Shown one piece after another: positions 10,959-21,883 of a stretch of 64,000 bases of DNA. Source of the DNA: Diphasiastrum complanatum (taxonomy: Eukaryota; Streptophyta; Lycopodiopsida; Lycopodiales; Lycopodiaceae). The position numbers and the translations under genes were made by a program. The stretch covers positions 14,822,928 to 14,886,927 of the forward strand of contig CM055094.1 in assembly GCA_029204225.1 (NCBI GenBank). The letters run 5' to 3'. Each line of letters starts with the position of its first letter. The stretch's first letter is position 1. The notes under the pieces are model-generated. The model was not told the origin of the DNA. It searched no databases and was given only the letters and a program-made list of their open reading frames with translations.

Positions 10959-11906
10959 GTGGGAACTAGCCCACTATCAATCCACCAAGAATCATTGGTG
11001 TTGCTCTTGGATGATGGAGGTTTGTTGGAAGCCATCAAAGATGACTCTTCTTCATCCTCCTCCTCCTCCTGATGTGCAATGTTGATTTGTTTGCTCTCTT
11101 GTGCCTTCTTCTTCTTAAGACATTCTGATGCAAAATGTCCTTTCTTTCCACAAAAAACATTTGAACTTGGACTTGTCCTTGATCTTGCCCTTTGAGCTTG
11201 AAGCATCGTCGTCTTCTTTGGTCTCCTTGAAATGCTTCTTCTTGCCATTGGTCTTCTTCTTGCCTTTGAATGAGAAATTTGCTTTCTCATCACCATCCTG
11301 CAGAGACATAGAATTCATTCTTGCATTGGTGTGCATCATCCTACACTCTTTAGCCACTAATACACTATGAAGCTTTTCTATAGTGGGCAAAGTGTCTTGG
11401 ATTGCAAAGCTTTGGACCAAATTAGAAAAGCCATTCCCTAGACCATTAAGGACAATCTGAAAAAGCTCTCCATCTTGAATCTTCTCTCCAATGGAAGCTA
11501 AGTCCCTATTGAGAGACTTGATTCTGAGCACATAATCTTGTGCACTCTCATCACTCCTCTTCATGCTTTGCATAATCTGATTCCTAAGCATGAGAACCCT
11601 CGAAGTGTTACTAGACTCATAGATTGATTTTAAATATTCCCAAGACTCTTTAGCACTTTTACATGATGATACTTCCCTTAGAATATCATTGCTCACATTC
11701 ATTTTTACACAATGAAGTGCTAGCCTAGATCTCTTCTTGTATCTCACTAATTCCTGTGCACCTAGAGGTTCATCTTCATCATCAATTAGAAACTCATAAA
11801 GATCCTAGAGCACCATGAGTGACTCCATCCTCACTTTCCAAATAGCATAATTGGTAGATTTTAACCTCTCACTAGCTTCTAGAAGGTATGCTCCAATTGA
11901 TCCCAT
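10955..11906 (-). pseudogene. CopB gag, broken in the zinc knuckle
   Basis: Copia Gag on the minus strand from an ATG at 11906 (MGSIGAYLLEASERLKSTNY, then AIWKVRMESL). A TAG follows near 11820, then a long open stretch LALHCVKMNVSNDILREV, VLMLRNQIMQSMKRSDESAQ and LNGLGNGFSNLVQSFAIQDTLP. The C-terminal Lys-rich tail leads to a CCHC knuckle split by a frameshift: FKC is in one frame and CGKKGHFASEC in the next. The protease active site SWWIDSG follows, then a one-base deletion just after DSG near 10975. Gag would form the particle; this copy cannot. Confidence 0.85.
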
Positions 11907-12527
11907 CTTACTAGTGAAATTCTACACACAAGATATAAACTTGATTGAACTTGAAACTCACAAAGGTTTCTAACTTGCAGTGTTCCATTCAAATTTGATT
12001 TCTAATCCAATAGATGGACTTGTAATCACAGTTCTATCACTCCCTCACAAGGTTGGAATGAACATAAGATGAAGTGAAAACTATTCTCAAGCAAATCTTG
12101 CCAATCTTGCCTATTTTTGGACAATAGAATGACTCTATCTCTCTCTTTCACTTTGACGTACTTTCAAGACCCGTTTTTCACTTTAAGAGGGCCTAGATTC
12201 AGCGTTGATTAATTAGTTATCATGAATCAAATCCAGAACTAATTAATGGCAAGTGATCTTGGTAGCTTATCCTAGGATTTGCACCAAAAATTACATCAAA
12301 TTGACTCCAGATGAAATCACAGTGATCCAATGAATATAGGGGTCTAAATGATGGTTCAGAGTTGCCCACACATGTGAACAGTATGAATTTCAATTCTGAA
12401 GAATTTTGGGATCAAATCCTCTCACCAATTCCAGGATACCAGCTCGCCCTTCCAATACTAGCTTTTTGCACCAAAAACCTGCTAAAATTGGATTAGTCTT
12501 AAACACTGATCAATAGGCTTGTACTTG
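11907..12527 (-). other. CopB untranslated leader
   Basis: About 620 bp between PBS and gag ATG with no recognisable coding content. Similar leaders of about 580-590 bp occur in CopF and CopJ. Confidence 0.6.
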
Positions 12528-12539
12528 GCTCTGATACCA
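12528..12539 (-). other. CopB primer binding site
   Basis: Minus strand reads TGGTATCAGAGC directly next to the LTR at 12540. This is the standard plant copia PBS complementary to initiator tRNA-Met. Confidence 0.92.
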
Positions 12540-13200
12540 TGTTGAAAGTACAATACTAAGGACCATAAATGGATCTTTGAATGATCTACAAGGTTGATTG
12601 TGTGCTTGATTAACATTCTATCAGATACTAGTCAACCAAAAACAAGATCTAGTTGAGTAGCTTGATAGAAAACAAGTAGAGACGATCAAAGCATTGATCA
12701 TAAACTGAAATCCGACTTCACATGTGTGAAAATGAGGCTGCTATACGGCCTGTAGACAGAGGTTAATGTGTGCCAAAGCTGGGTTTCATTGGAATCAATC
12801 ACTATCATTATACAATGAGAGGAAATCCGAGTTTCTCCTTGAGGCTCCAAAAAGTTTCTATCTCCTCACTATGGAGAATGGAAATACATAGTAAAAGACA
12901 CTTCCTTTGCAAATTTAGGTGAAAATCCAGCATGTAATAAGGAAGTAGACTCAAATTTCTTGCCCTAAAGTGAAAACCCTAGCCTAGATCCAAGAGTCAT
13001 GCTTGGTAGGTGCATGGTAGATACAAATCTCATCATAAATCAAGGTCTAGATCTTACAAAGTAGGAATCACTACCAAATGGACACAACCACTCCTCTTGA
13101 CTCGTGGTAACCACATTAGGTGGGGATTGACAAGTGCTAACAAAACAAAATATACAATATTCTACATGGCTAGATTTGCCAATGTAGGCAATTTTTCACA
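12540..13200 (-). repeat. CopB 5' LTR
   Basis: 661 bp, TGTTGAAAGTACAATAC to GGCAATTTTTCACA on the + strand, bounded by the PBS and by CopA coding sequence. It carries TTCACATGTGTGAA at 12717-12730, a one-base variant of the palindrome in the other LTR. Confidence 0.9.
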
Positions 13201-13584
13201 TACCTTGTTTTGCTTCATGGAGCCCATTTCGTCTTCCATGGCCTTGATCCACTTGTCCTTGCCTGGACAGTTGATGGCTTCTTCATAAGTTTGTGGTTCA
13301 TTGTTGAATCCACAGAATTCTTGTTGAACAGAAGATGAATATCTGACTGGTGCCCTTCTTTGTCTTGCAGATCTCCTTGGAGATAATACAGGCTCAGCAA
13401 CTGCTTTGCCTTTGTCCTGCCTGCTGACTGCAGGACCTCGGTGTATTGCCGGTGTAATGGGTACTTCCAATATGTTGGTTTGCTCGTCGTCTGAACTATC
13501 ATTCAGTTCAGCTGAAATTTGAGTATCTTCATCTAGATGCTCAGGGTCCACTCCCTCTGTTGATGTGGGTAGGTCGTAGTACTT
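13201..13584 (-). pseudogene. CopA integrase-RT linker and start of reverse transcriptase
   Basis: Minus-strand frame reading QISAELNDSSDDEQTN, VLSPRRSARQRRAPVRYSSS, EPQTYEEAINCPGKDKWIKA and MEDEMGSMKQNKV, where CopB cuts in. The acidic linker followed by an Arg-rich patch and then the EA...W..AM.DEM motif is typical of copia between integrase and RT. The reading continues at 2932 (WTLEPLP). Confidence 0.8.
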
Positions 13585-14642
13585 CTTCTAAGAACTTCAC
13601 TTCATTGGTTTCAGGCATGTATACTCTGTAATATGCAGAGTATATATCATAGCCAACCAAGAATCCTTGCTCCACCTTTTTGTCTAGCTTCTTCCTCTTC
13701 TTGTCTGGTATGTGTGCGTATCCTACACATCCAAAGATCCAAATATGAGCTAGATTGGGCTTGCTTCTTCACCATACCTCGTGTGGGGTAGTGTGAACAA
13801 CGCCTGATTTGCTTGTCCTGTTCTGTAGGTAGGCGGCTATAGCTACTACCTCAGCCCATAGTGATCTTGATGCCTTCAAATAGGCCATCATAGATCTTGC
13901 AACTTCCATGAGAGTTATGTTCTTCCTCTGCGCTACACCATTATGTTGTGGTGTGTAGACTACTCTCTTCCTATGGCGAATGCCTCGACTTTTACAGAAG
14001 TCGGTAAATAGGTTGGAGATGTATTCTCCTCCCGTATCAGTCCTAATCTGTTTGACTTTCCTTTTAGTCCACTTCAGCCTAGTTTACATATTCTGTAAAC
14101 TTATCAAGAGCTTCAAATTTGTTGTGGATGAAGAGACAACAACAAACTTACTGTAATCATCAATAAAGGTGATATGATATCTTGATCTCTCGACAGATAG
14201 TACATCAAAGGGTCCGCAAACGTCTGATGTATCAGCTCCAAAAGTTTCGTCGCTCTGAAAGAATCTTTCATGAAAGGTATACGTGACATCTTCCCATTGT
14301 TGCATGTGTCACAGGTTGTCAGGTTTGCAGCCTTGACGTTCACTCCTGTGAATGTGTTGTACTGGCTCGCTTTGTATAGCGCTAGTGGGTTTGTGTGGCA
14401 TAGTCTCCTGTGTCACAAAACGTTTGTAGACTTACGGACTTGATGAGCCTATTCTATCGGTAGTCGTACCTTCAAGTGATACAAGTTTCCTCTTTGTCTA
14501 CCTTGTGTAATGAGTGTACTGGAGCTGGCATCAATCACATTGCATGTCTGATCTATGATTGTCACACGCATGCCTGCATCTGCTATTCTAGCAACTAATA
14601 GCAGATCTTTCTGCAGTGTGAGAACATACATATCAGAAACGT
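13585..14642 (-). pseudogene. CopA protease tail, pre-integrase and integrase, broken
   Basis: From about 14640 the minus strand reads VLTLQKDLLLVARIADAGMRVT and GRQRGNLYHLKVRL (end of protease region), then LCHTNPLALYKASQ and TCDTCNNGKMSRIPFMKD (zinc region). After a frame change comes DVCGPFDVL with the first Asp and ITFIDDYSKF. From about 14056 to 13585 one long frame is open except for a single TGA: TDTGGEYISNLFTDFC (second Asp), then YTPQHNGVAQRKN, where the family's catalytic Glu is Gln, then FGCVGYAHIPDKKRKKLD and VEQGFLVGYDIYSAYYRVY. Gag and most of protease are missing: the PBS lies almost directly next to this region. Confidence 0.8.
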
Positions 14643-14648
14643 CAAGAT

Positions 14649-14660
14649 GCTCTGATACCA
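14649..14660 (-). other. Second PBS-like copy in CopA
   Basis: Minus strand reads TGGTATCAGAGC, identical to the PBS at 14688-14699 and 39 bp internal to it. The surrounding bases are also partly repeated. Confidence 0.75.
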
Positions 14661-14687
14661 CTGATGGAATCTCATAAACATCATGAC

Positions 14688-14699
14688 GCTCTGATACCA
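14688..14699 (-). other. CopA primer binding site
   Basis: Minus strand reads TGGTATCAGAGC, one base from the LTR at 14701. Confidence 0.88.
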
Positions 14700-14700
14700 C

Positions 14701-15877
14701 TAAGGGAAATTCTCTCAGCGTCTCTGTGCGAGAATTTCAATGAAGCTCAGATGGAGTCAATCTGTCGGATAAGGCTACTGCCTCAACCTGCGATCAATCA
14801 TCCTCTGAACGGCAAACAACTACTACTAATTTGACTATAATTTTATGAACAACAGATGATGTCTTAATGATAGCAAAAATATATCTACTGATAAAATTGA
14901 ACAAGCATCGCAACATTCACAGATTACACATTGAACAAAAAAGGATGTACTTGTCTATAATATCAGAATCGAGTGTACATTGAAATTCTTTCTTGAGTGC
15001 TATATGTTTTCCAGATCAGCGCGTTGGCGTGAGAAAGGTGTTCTCTTCTCATGAAAGGAACTAGCTACTACTAGATCTATATTTATTTCTTGATACGCGC
15101 CTCACCAAATGCTGCGTTCGGGAAACTGTATACTCTGTATATATCTGTCTATATCCTTCGTTGATCCTTTATGTGATCAATCCAAGGATCTGATTAAATT
15201 AAAAGATCTAATCAAAAGAAAATGCATTAGTCTTAAACAAAACTGATTCCAGCTTTCCATGAATTAGCTACCTTCTGCCCATTACACAGTGCCTTCACGC
15301 TGCAGACCTTCGCATTTTTGCTAAAGGACATTTTTTGCGACTTTAAGAGCAGTGTTGCTTTTTCAAGGGCAGTGTTGCTTTTCTAAGGGCCACTGTTGCT
15401 TTTTTAAGAGGGCAAGTGTCACTTTTTTCCGAAAGGCGAAAGACCTTACAGTAGGCCCTAAAACTTTCTAAGGCATTTAAAGACAGTGTCGCTTTTTTTT
15501 TAAAGGCGAAAAAGCCAACCATGAGGGTAGAAACCAGTTCTAAGGGTAGTGTCACATTTCTAAGGGCAAGTGTCGCTTTTTTCCAAAAGGTGAAAAACGC
15601 GACAGTAGGCTAGAAAACATTTCTAAGGCATTTAAAGACAGTGTCGTCTTTTTCGCAAAAATGCAAAAAATGCCACAGTGTCGGGAAAAGTTGCCAGAGT
15701 TATTTACCAAGTGTTTTAGACCTAGGGATGAATTTTCCTCATGACCCAAAAATGCAAACAGTGCAACGAAATAGTTAAAAAATGTAGACTGTGCAAAAAC
15801 TAGTTAAAATATGTAGCAGTTCAAAAATACAAGGAAAAATACTAAGGCTGTAAAAGCAGAAACTCAATGTTTCTTCA
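14701..15877 (-). repeat. CopA 5' LTR
   Basis: Shares long segments with 27159-27769 and 38136-39012, for example GGATAAGGCTACTGCCTCAA and, at the other end, ACAAGGAAAAATACTAAG and AATGTTTCTTCA. It ends CA at 15877 where the CopE gag frame is cut. The middle (15300-15720) is a run of loosely repeated units built from GTGTCGCTTTTT and GGCGAAAAA, longer than in the sister copies. Confidence 0.8.
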
Positions 15878-16380
15878 TCTTTACTTTGCACAAGGTTAGC
15901 ATGTCCATCTAGCAAACCATTCAACATAACCTGGACTATTTCACCATCTTTTATGCTTTTATCAATGCATGCTAGATCATCACTTAAGGACTTAACCCTC
16001 AAGACAAATGCATGAGAACTTTCTCCCTCTCTTTGCCTACTAGAAAATATTTGCCTCCTTAGGGTCAATACCCTAGATGTGGACTTTAATTCAAAGAGCT
16101 TCTTGAAGGCATTTTATGCCTCACTTGCACTTTGACTCTTACCAACTTCCTTGAGAAGTTCATTGGTAACATTCATTTTAATGATATGAAGAGCCCTTTT
16201 AGCCTTCTTATCAAACCTTTGTTCCTCTTGAACTGTGGGTGGTCTCTCTTCAGTTCCTGTAACTATGTCCATGATTTCATTCAACTCAAGTAAGGATTCC
16301 ATCCTCACTTTCCAGGTAGAGTAGTTTGATGAACTCAACCTATCATTAGTTTCTAACATGATCCCACCATTGGAATCCAT
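15878..16380 (-). pseudogene. CopE gag N-terminal part, cut by CopA
   Basis: Minus-strand copia Gag from ATG at 16380: IMLETNDRLSSSNYSTWKVR, MESLLELNEIMDIVTG, RALHIIKMNVTNELLKEVGK, one in-frame TAA near 16114, then LKSTSRVLTLRRQIF, HAFVLRVKSLSDDLACIDKS and NGLLDGHANLVQS. It is closely related to the Gag of CopF and CopJ. The match ends at 15878, exactly where the CopA LTR starts. The frame runs on into the LTR by chance. CopE is therefore older than CopA; its remainder is not in the window. Confidence 0.85.
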
Positions 16381-16399
16381 GAATATAACGATTCTTCAA

Positions 16400-17186
16400 C
16401 TTTAGATTTTGTGGATAAGGAGATCTCAGAAGATCTAGGACCCTAAAACACTTCTATTTGGAACCTGGCTAGTTTCCAAGCATAGAAAGGAAGATTGAGA
16501 CACATGCAACACTTTGCAGACACTAAGAATGGAATACAAACTCAAAAAACTTGACACACTCTTGCTTAAGCTCTCAAACTTTCTAGCAAGTGACCAAATC
16601 AAGTTATGGTGTGAAGAGTTACTTGCACAAAAGCTAGAAATGGCAAAGCATCCTAATGCTACCTTTGAGCTTGACAAAGCAATCAAGGGACAAAAGAAAC
16701 TAATAGAATGTACTGATGGCAACCAAAATAGCAACAAACAGGGTGCCCAATAGCAGCCTACCACTTTTGGAAACCTCTTAAGATCATACACAAGAGCTTG
16801 AAGACAATACACCAACCAATGTTCACAATGGAGGAAGAAACTGTGACAATGATCTATTGACTCTCTCAACAATACAATAAGTTTCTCCAACCTGTTCTCC
16901 AGAAATTTCAGAGAGATGACTCTCTCTCCTCTCTCTAGAACTTAGGACCCAATTTTAGGGCACCAGTAGCCTAAAATAGCCAATTTTGGCCTATATGTCC
17001 AAATAACATGATTTTGGTGTTATTTTTAAGGTCTTGAAGTTTGACACTCCTTCATATTGGAAAAAAATATAGTAAATAGAAAACTTTAGGCCTGGTTCAC
17101 ACGTGTGAAACTACAACACCAAAAGTTTTTCCAAAATTTGCCAATTTAGGCCTCAAACTAGCTAGGAAATGTTGACAATTTTCACA
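16400..17186 (-). repeat. CopE 5' LTR (inner end lost)
   Basis: Ends ...ATGTTGACAATTTTCACA at 17186, like the CopB LTR end, and carries TTCACACGTGTGAA at 17096-17109. Between the gag ATG and the LTR only about 20 bp remain and no PBS is visible, so leader and PBS appear deleted. Two frames of 79 and 151 codons here look accidental. Confidence 0.6.
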
Positions 17187-19154
17187 ATATGGTCAACAGT
17201 GACAATGTCACGAGTCAGGTGATAGCTGCATTGACACACACATTTGTAGCTTGGAAATTTTTCATTTGGAGGGAAATATGGGCTAGCTTGGAGGTACACA
17301 CAAATAGGCGATCGCGGGTGATGGAAGTGCGAGATGGTGCTAGTTGGAAGCCATTGGGCAAAATAACGGACTTGCATTGGACGAACTGTGTGTGAGACAC
17401 ATGGAGGATGAAGAATGGGTCAATGATCACACTTTGGATGCTCATGGTGAGTGGTGAGTGGTGAGTGTGATGTTTTGTGGTATTTGTAGTGGTAAGTCAT
17501 TTCAAATCAAGTCATTTTAGTTGTGGAGCAGTGTATCAGGTTTGTGATCGAGGAGGTACACTTCAATAGCCTCTTCTGGGTAAGTCAAGTCAATTTTCCA
17601 TATCAGTATTGCATCAGGGATGTAGATTCTAGTGATGACAGTGTGCAAATCATCTGGTTTGGGCCATGGAAGATCTCACAGATTCACTTGGAGGGATATT
17701 GGCATGTCACATCATGTGAGGGACTTGATGGTGGCTTTGGAGTTCACATCTCAGTGTATTCTCAAGGAATGGTTTAAAATCATTCACAAGAGTAGCTTGG
17801 AGCTAGCTTGGGGGAATACATGTGGGCACTACAGGGTAGATGTTCAGATCTTCGAGATTGAGGATGACATGGGATACCTGATAGAAATATACTATAGGAT
17901 GACATGGGATAATCATCAGGGGGTAGCTTTTTTATATTGGACTTGAGTCATTGGACATGACTTACAGAGGCGATTCATGATGGAATCAGGACACTACAAA
18001 CACAAATGCACAAAGTGTAAAGGTTTGGGAGCCAGCTCTAGGATGGAGAGCTAATGGAGATCGCACGGTTAGGTGTGATTGGAGGGCAAACACTATGATG
18101 GGTGTTTTGCTAGCGATCTACTTAAGGGGACAATGATGTTGAGAACTTCATAGTATGCTCATTTGGAAGTACAGGATGGCATTACAGTAGGGGGCTGGCA
18201 TTGGCATCGATGGGGAGGCATCTACCATCACGGGCGTGGATAAGCTACATTTAGCTTTCATGCATTTGGTTGTATTTGCAAGAGTCTAGGCTTGGCACAA
18301 GTATTGGAACCTGTATGGTTTAGATTCACAGGTGGTGAGATCAGATAGCCTAGAGGGAGCCACTCATAGCCATATATCTCAATACGATAAGGGAGACATT
18401 GGTCTTGGGATCCTGTGAGCAGTGAGTCATGGATGAGCTTGCGTTGGCATGGTGTCGGGTGGCCAGGGAGAGCGACCGACACTACTAGGAGCCAGGAGGA
18501 GCAGGTGATGCTTTCGCGATCAGCTTGGATAGTAGGATGGTGACCTAGGGACGGGTCAAGCCTACTTGTAGGTAGGTGGCATGGAGTGTACCCAGTGGTG
18601 GTACATATCCTGAGGGCATGGAGTGCATTACGGGGTGATGTGGACCCCGCATGCCCATGGTTGTGAGCCAACAGGGATGAATATGATTACTCGGGGAGTG
18701 ACGACTAGTGATCAGGTGAGTTTTATGGTTATATACACGGTAGTCTCCAGGTTGACATCACATGTTGTTTATTATCCATCGTTTTTTGGTAAGCAGAATG
18801 CAGCTTGTTGGTTAGATCCAGTTGGAGTCTAGTTGCATTACAGGTGGACATATTCTTGGGGAGCTATCAGCGGGTAATGGATACATAGTGATTAGATGGT
18901 ACAGGGTATAGGTTTTTGATGGAGATATCCTACCTGATATGCTACAAGATTGTGGGTGAGTTTCTCATCACGATGGTGGGTGGTGAACAGTGGTGTAGCA
19001 GCGGATCTATAGGTGACACATGTTGGTATGACATGATACCACAGTTTGCGCAAGCCTGGTCATGTAATTGACGTATTCGTGTTGGTTTGCATGAATGTGT
19101 GCTTGCATGTTATCTTGTCATAGGAGTCTAGATCCAAGTCGGAGATTAGGATTT
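17187..19154. other. Unrecognised sequence, no gene called
   Basis: About 2 kb, relatively rich in G and T on the + strand, flanking CopE. The best frames (84 codons at 17523, 104 at 17632) overlap in different frames and resemble no family I know. I see no RT, integrase, LTR or splice pattern. Confidence 0.5.
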
Positions 19155-19205
19155 GAACACAAGTATGGTTGGATATTTGAGGGGAATCCTCTCCAACACA
19201 AGAGC

Positions 19206-19275
<70 letters not shown>

Positions 19276-19390
19276 TACCTAACAAATCTAAACAAAACTA
19301 AACATGATCGCTACAATACAACACATATGAATCTTAAAGTCAATCAAATTTGTATAGTGTCATCATAGTCAAAGACAACCATATTTTTCT
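19155..19390 (+). repeat. Copy 1 of a duplicated segment containing a TG tract
   Basis: GTATGGTTGGATATTTGAGG, then the GT tract, TACCTAACAAATCTAAACAA and CTTAAAGTCAATCAAAT recur at 19745-19847 and 21884-21960, where CopK splits the second copy. Confidence 0.75.
19207..19272. repeat. (GT)n microsatellite
   Basis: About 66 bp of GT. In the second copy of the segment (19796) only about five repeats are present. Confidence 0.95.
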
Positions 19391-19744
19391 CACAGATGAT
19401 GCCATCAAATATGTCCTAAGATTTTTCAATAGCATTCTAGAACCGAGATAAACACTCAAGACATTAACAATACTAGCCGAAGTTTACACCAGTCTAGCAG
19501 TGACATAACTGTCTGAGAAACATTTCTCAACTCTTACAACCAGAATGTAGGAGGCTATATGGTTAGAAAATCACATACTTGAACTTGTCAATGAAATTAC
19601 CTTGTCAATACACATTATAATTACTAGTGTAGTAGGGGACATGATAATGAAAGACAAGTACAAACCCATGTAAGATAGTAATGTCAATAGTAACTCTGAA
19701 ACACTAAAAACCCAGTATTCTTGGTGAAATGTTACAAGGCAAAT

Positions 19745-19847
19745 CCAGCCAAGTATAGTTGGATTTTTGAGGGGAATCCTCTCCAACACATGAGTGGTGT
19801 GTGTGTTTTTTAACCTAACAAATCTAAACAAAATTGCACATTATCAC
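19745..19847 (+). repeat. Copy 2 of the duplicated segment, left part
   Basis: AGTATAGTTGGATTTTTGAGG and ACCTAACAAATCTAAACAAA match 19161-19300. It continues after CopK from 21884. Confidence 0.75.
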
Positions 19848-20670
19848 TGTTGATTTCACACGTGTGGATTGTCCACAACATGTACTTGTGATCTCCTAAG
19901 GTGTGTAGATGCACCAAGATCAAGACTAGATTGAGATTCAAGATAATCTTAGATCCTATGGCAAAAACACACTACTACATGCATTCAATCACTTCCAACT
20001 CTCACTCACACGTGTGGGAAGTATTCAAAAAGTAATCTTAGTAAAAACAAGCTGCTCTCCTTGGGTAGAGAGAGAAAAACCATCATGAGCTCTCGAGTAG
20101 AGAGAGAAAGCTAGAAAATCACTTACACTCAAAATCCACTCAATCTCAAAATCAATTAGATCCAAATGAGGAGTACAATGATACTAGTAGATCCACGAGC
20201 TACCACTATGCTTAACTATGATTGGACCACACTTTGCCACCTCTTAATCCTATTGGACTATTGATCCATGCACCTCTAAATTCTATTGGACCAATTTCAA
20301 GCAAACCTCAAATTCTATTGGACCACATATGGTTCCACCTCTAAATCCTATTGGACCTCTTAAACTTCATCAAACAAAAGCATTACACTTGTATACACTC
20401 TAATTGGCACGAGTTTGGCCTCCTACTCTATCTTGGCTCAATAGTGGCATTACAAGTGGAAATGGATAATTTGTCATCTATGCCAAATTTGACCCTATCA
20501 ACATCCTACACCTAAACGCTTGACTATGAAATTCTATGAGACCCCTATATCAAACATTTTGATTTACTTTACAATTCTCTACACGTGGAAACATCCTCCA
20601 CACATGTGAGATTCACTTACAAACTTCTATCATAAAAAATACCAAGCTAGGTTTTTGCCAATTTCTCACA
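19848..20670 (-). repeat. CopK 3' LTR
   Basis: TGTTGATTTCACACGTGTGG to GCCAATTTCTCACA on the + strand. Contains the palindrome core CACACGTGTG at 19857-19866 and again near 20009, and a run of CTCTAAATTCTATTGGAC-type short repeats at 20245-20360. Confidence 0.9.
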
Positions 20671-20683
20671 CTCCTCCTCAAAA
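20671..20683 (-). other. CopK polypurine tract
   Basis: Minus strand TTTTGAGGAGGAG directly before the LTR start TGTGAGAAATTGG. Confidence 0.8.
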
Positions 20684-21047
20684 AATAGCTTGGAAAGGTA
20701 CTAGATCACTTGAGAAGTTTGTAAATCTTTTTGAGTGGATCCTTTGGTATGCATAAGAAGTGAAGATCAAAGAAACTAGACAAAAATAGCTTCAAAACAA
20801 GCTATCTAGCAAGATTTTTGGATCAAACATGAAAGAGAACTCCCAAACTGAAATTGGATGTTCCTCACACATGTCTGAGCACATGATTCCGTACAGTACC
20901 AGGTCAGACCCAATCAATGCCCTATTGATCTCTTTTGATCCAAAATTGGACAAGATAGCTAGGAAAATAGATCTTGACAATTTCTAGCTCAAGATTGATG
21001 AATAGTTTTCACTCAAATGGATCAGAATGCATGATAACCTTAGGTAG

Positions 21048-21059
21048 GCTCTGATACCA
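21048..21059 (-). other. CopK primer binding site
   Basis: Minus strand TGGTATCAGAGC next to the LTR start at 21060. Confidence 0.92.
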
Positions 21060-21883
21060 TGTTGATTTCACACGTGTGGATTGTCCACAACATGTATTTG
21101 TGATCTTCTAAGGTGTGTAGATGCACCAAGATCAAGACTAGATTGAGATTCAAGATCAATCTTAGATCCTATGGCAAAAACACACTACTACATGCATTCA
21201 ATCACTTCCAACTCTTACTCACACGTGTGGTAAGTATTCAAAAAGTAACCATAGTAAGAACAAGTTGCTCTCCTCAGGTAGAGAGAGAAAAACCATCATG
21301 AGCTTTCGAGTAGAGAGAGAAAGCTAGAAAATCACCTACACTCAAAATCCACTCAATCTCAAAATCAATTAGATCCAAATGAGGAGTACAATGATACAAG
21401 TAGATCCATGAGCTACCACTATGCTTAACTATGATTGAACCACACTTTGCCACCTCTTAATCCTATTGGACCATTGATACATGCACCTCTAAATTCTATT
21501 GGACCATTTTCAAGCAAACCTCAAATTCTATTGGACCACACATGGTTCCACCTCTAAATCCTATTGGACCTCTTAAACTTCATCAAACAAAAGCATTACA
21601 CTTGTCTACACTCTAATTGGCACGAGTTTGGCCTCCTACTCTATTTTGGCTCAATAGTGGCATTACAAGTGGAAATGGATAATTTGCCATCTATGTCAAA
21701 TTTGACCCTATCAACATCCTACACCTAAACGCTTGACTATGAAATTCTATGAGACCCCTATATCAAACATTTTGATTTACTTTACAATTCTCCACACATG
21801 GAAACATCCTCCACACATGTGAGATTCACTTACAAACTTCTATCATAAAAAATACCAAGCTAGATTTTTGCCAATTTCTCACA
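21060..21883 (-). repeat. CopK 5' LTR
   Basis: Differs from the other LTR by only scattered single bases, which suggests a recent insertion compared with its neighbours. Confidence 0.9.

Larger units (their letters stand above)
2934..13200 (-). mobile_element. CopB, Ty1/copia retrotransposon with both LTRs, itself interrupted by CopC
   Basis: Direct LTRs at 2934-3622 and 12540-13200, PBS at 12528-12539, PPT at 3623-3635, gag and protease on the right and reverse transcriptase/RNase H on the left, all on the minus strand. It sits inside the CopA polyprotein frame: codons end ...GSMKQNKV on the right and resume WTLEPLP on the left. The right flank begins TACCT. On the left, six bases spanning most of the expected target duplication and the LTR TG look deleted. 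Integrase is cut short and joined to the RT start, so CopB had lost part of IN and the RT N-terminus before CopC arrived. Confidence 0.8.
19848..21883 (-). mobile_element. CopK, miniature LTR retrotransposon with almost no internal region
   Basis: Two nearly identical LTRs (19848-20670 and 21060-21883, about 823 bp each) enclose only 389 bp. The minus-strand order is LTR, PBS, short leader, PPT, LTR. Left flank ATCAC (19843-19847) and right flank TCACC suggest a short target duplication, and the paralogous copy of the host segment at 19300 shows the empty site. No protein is encoded, so any movement needed proteins from another element. Confidence 0.88.

Noticed and set aside
16435-16890. 151-codon frame on the minus strand and 79-codon frame on the + strand
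   Set aside because: Both lie in the CopE LTR, overlap each other and match no family; LTRs do not normally encode protein.
19095-19368. Frames rich in Cys-Val repeats
   Set aside because: Translation of a GT microsatellite.
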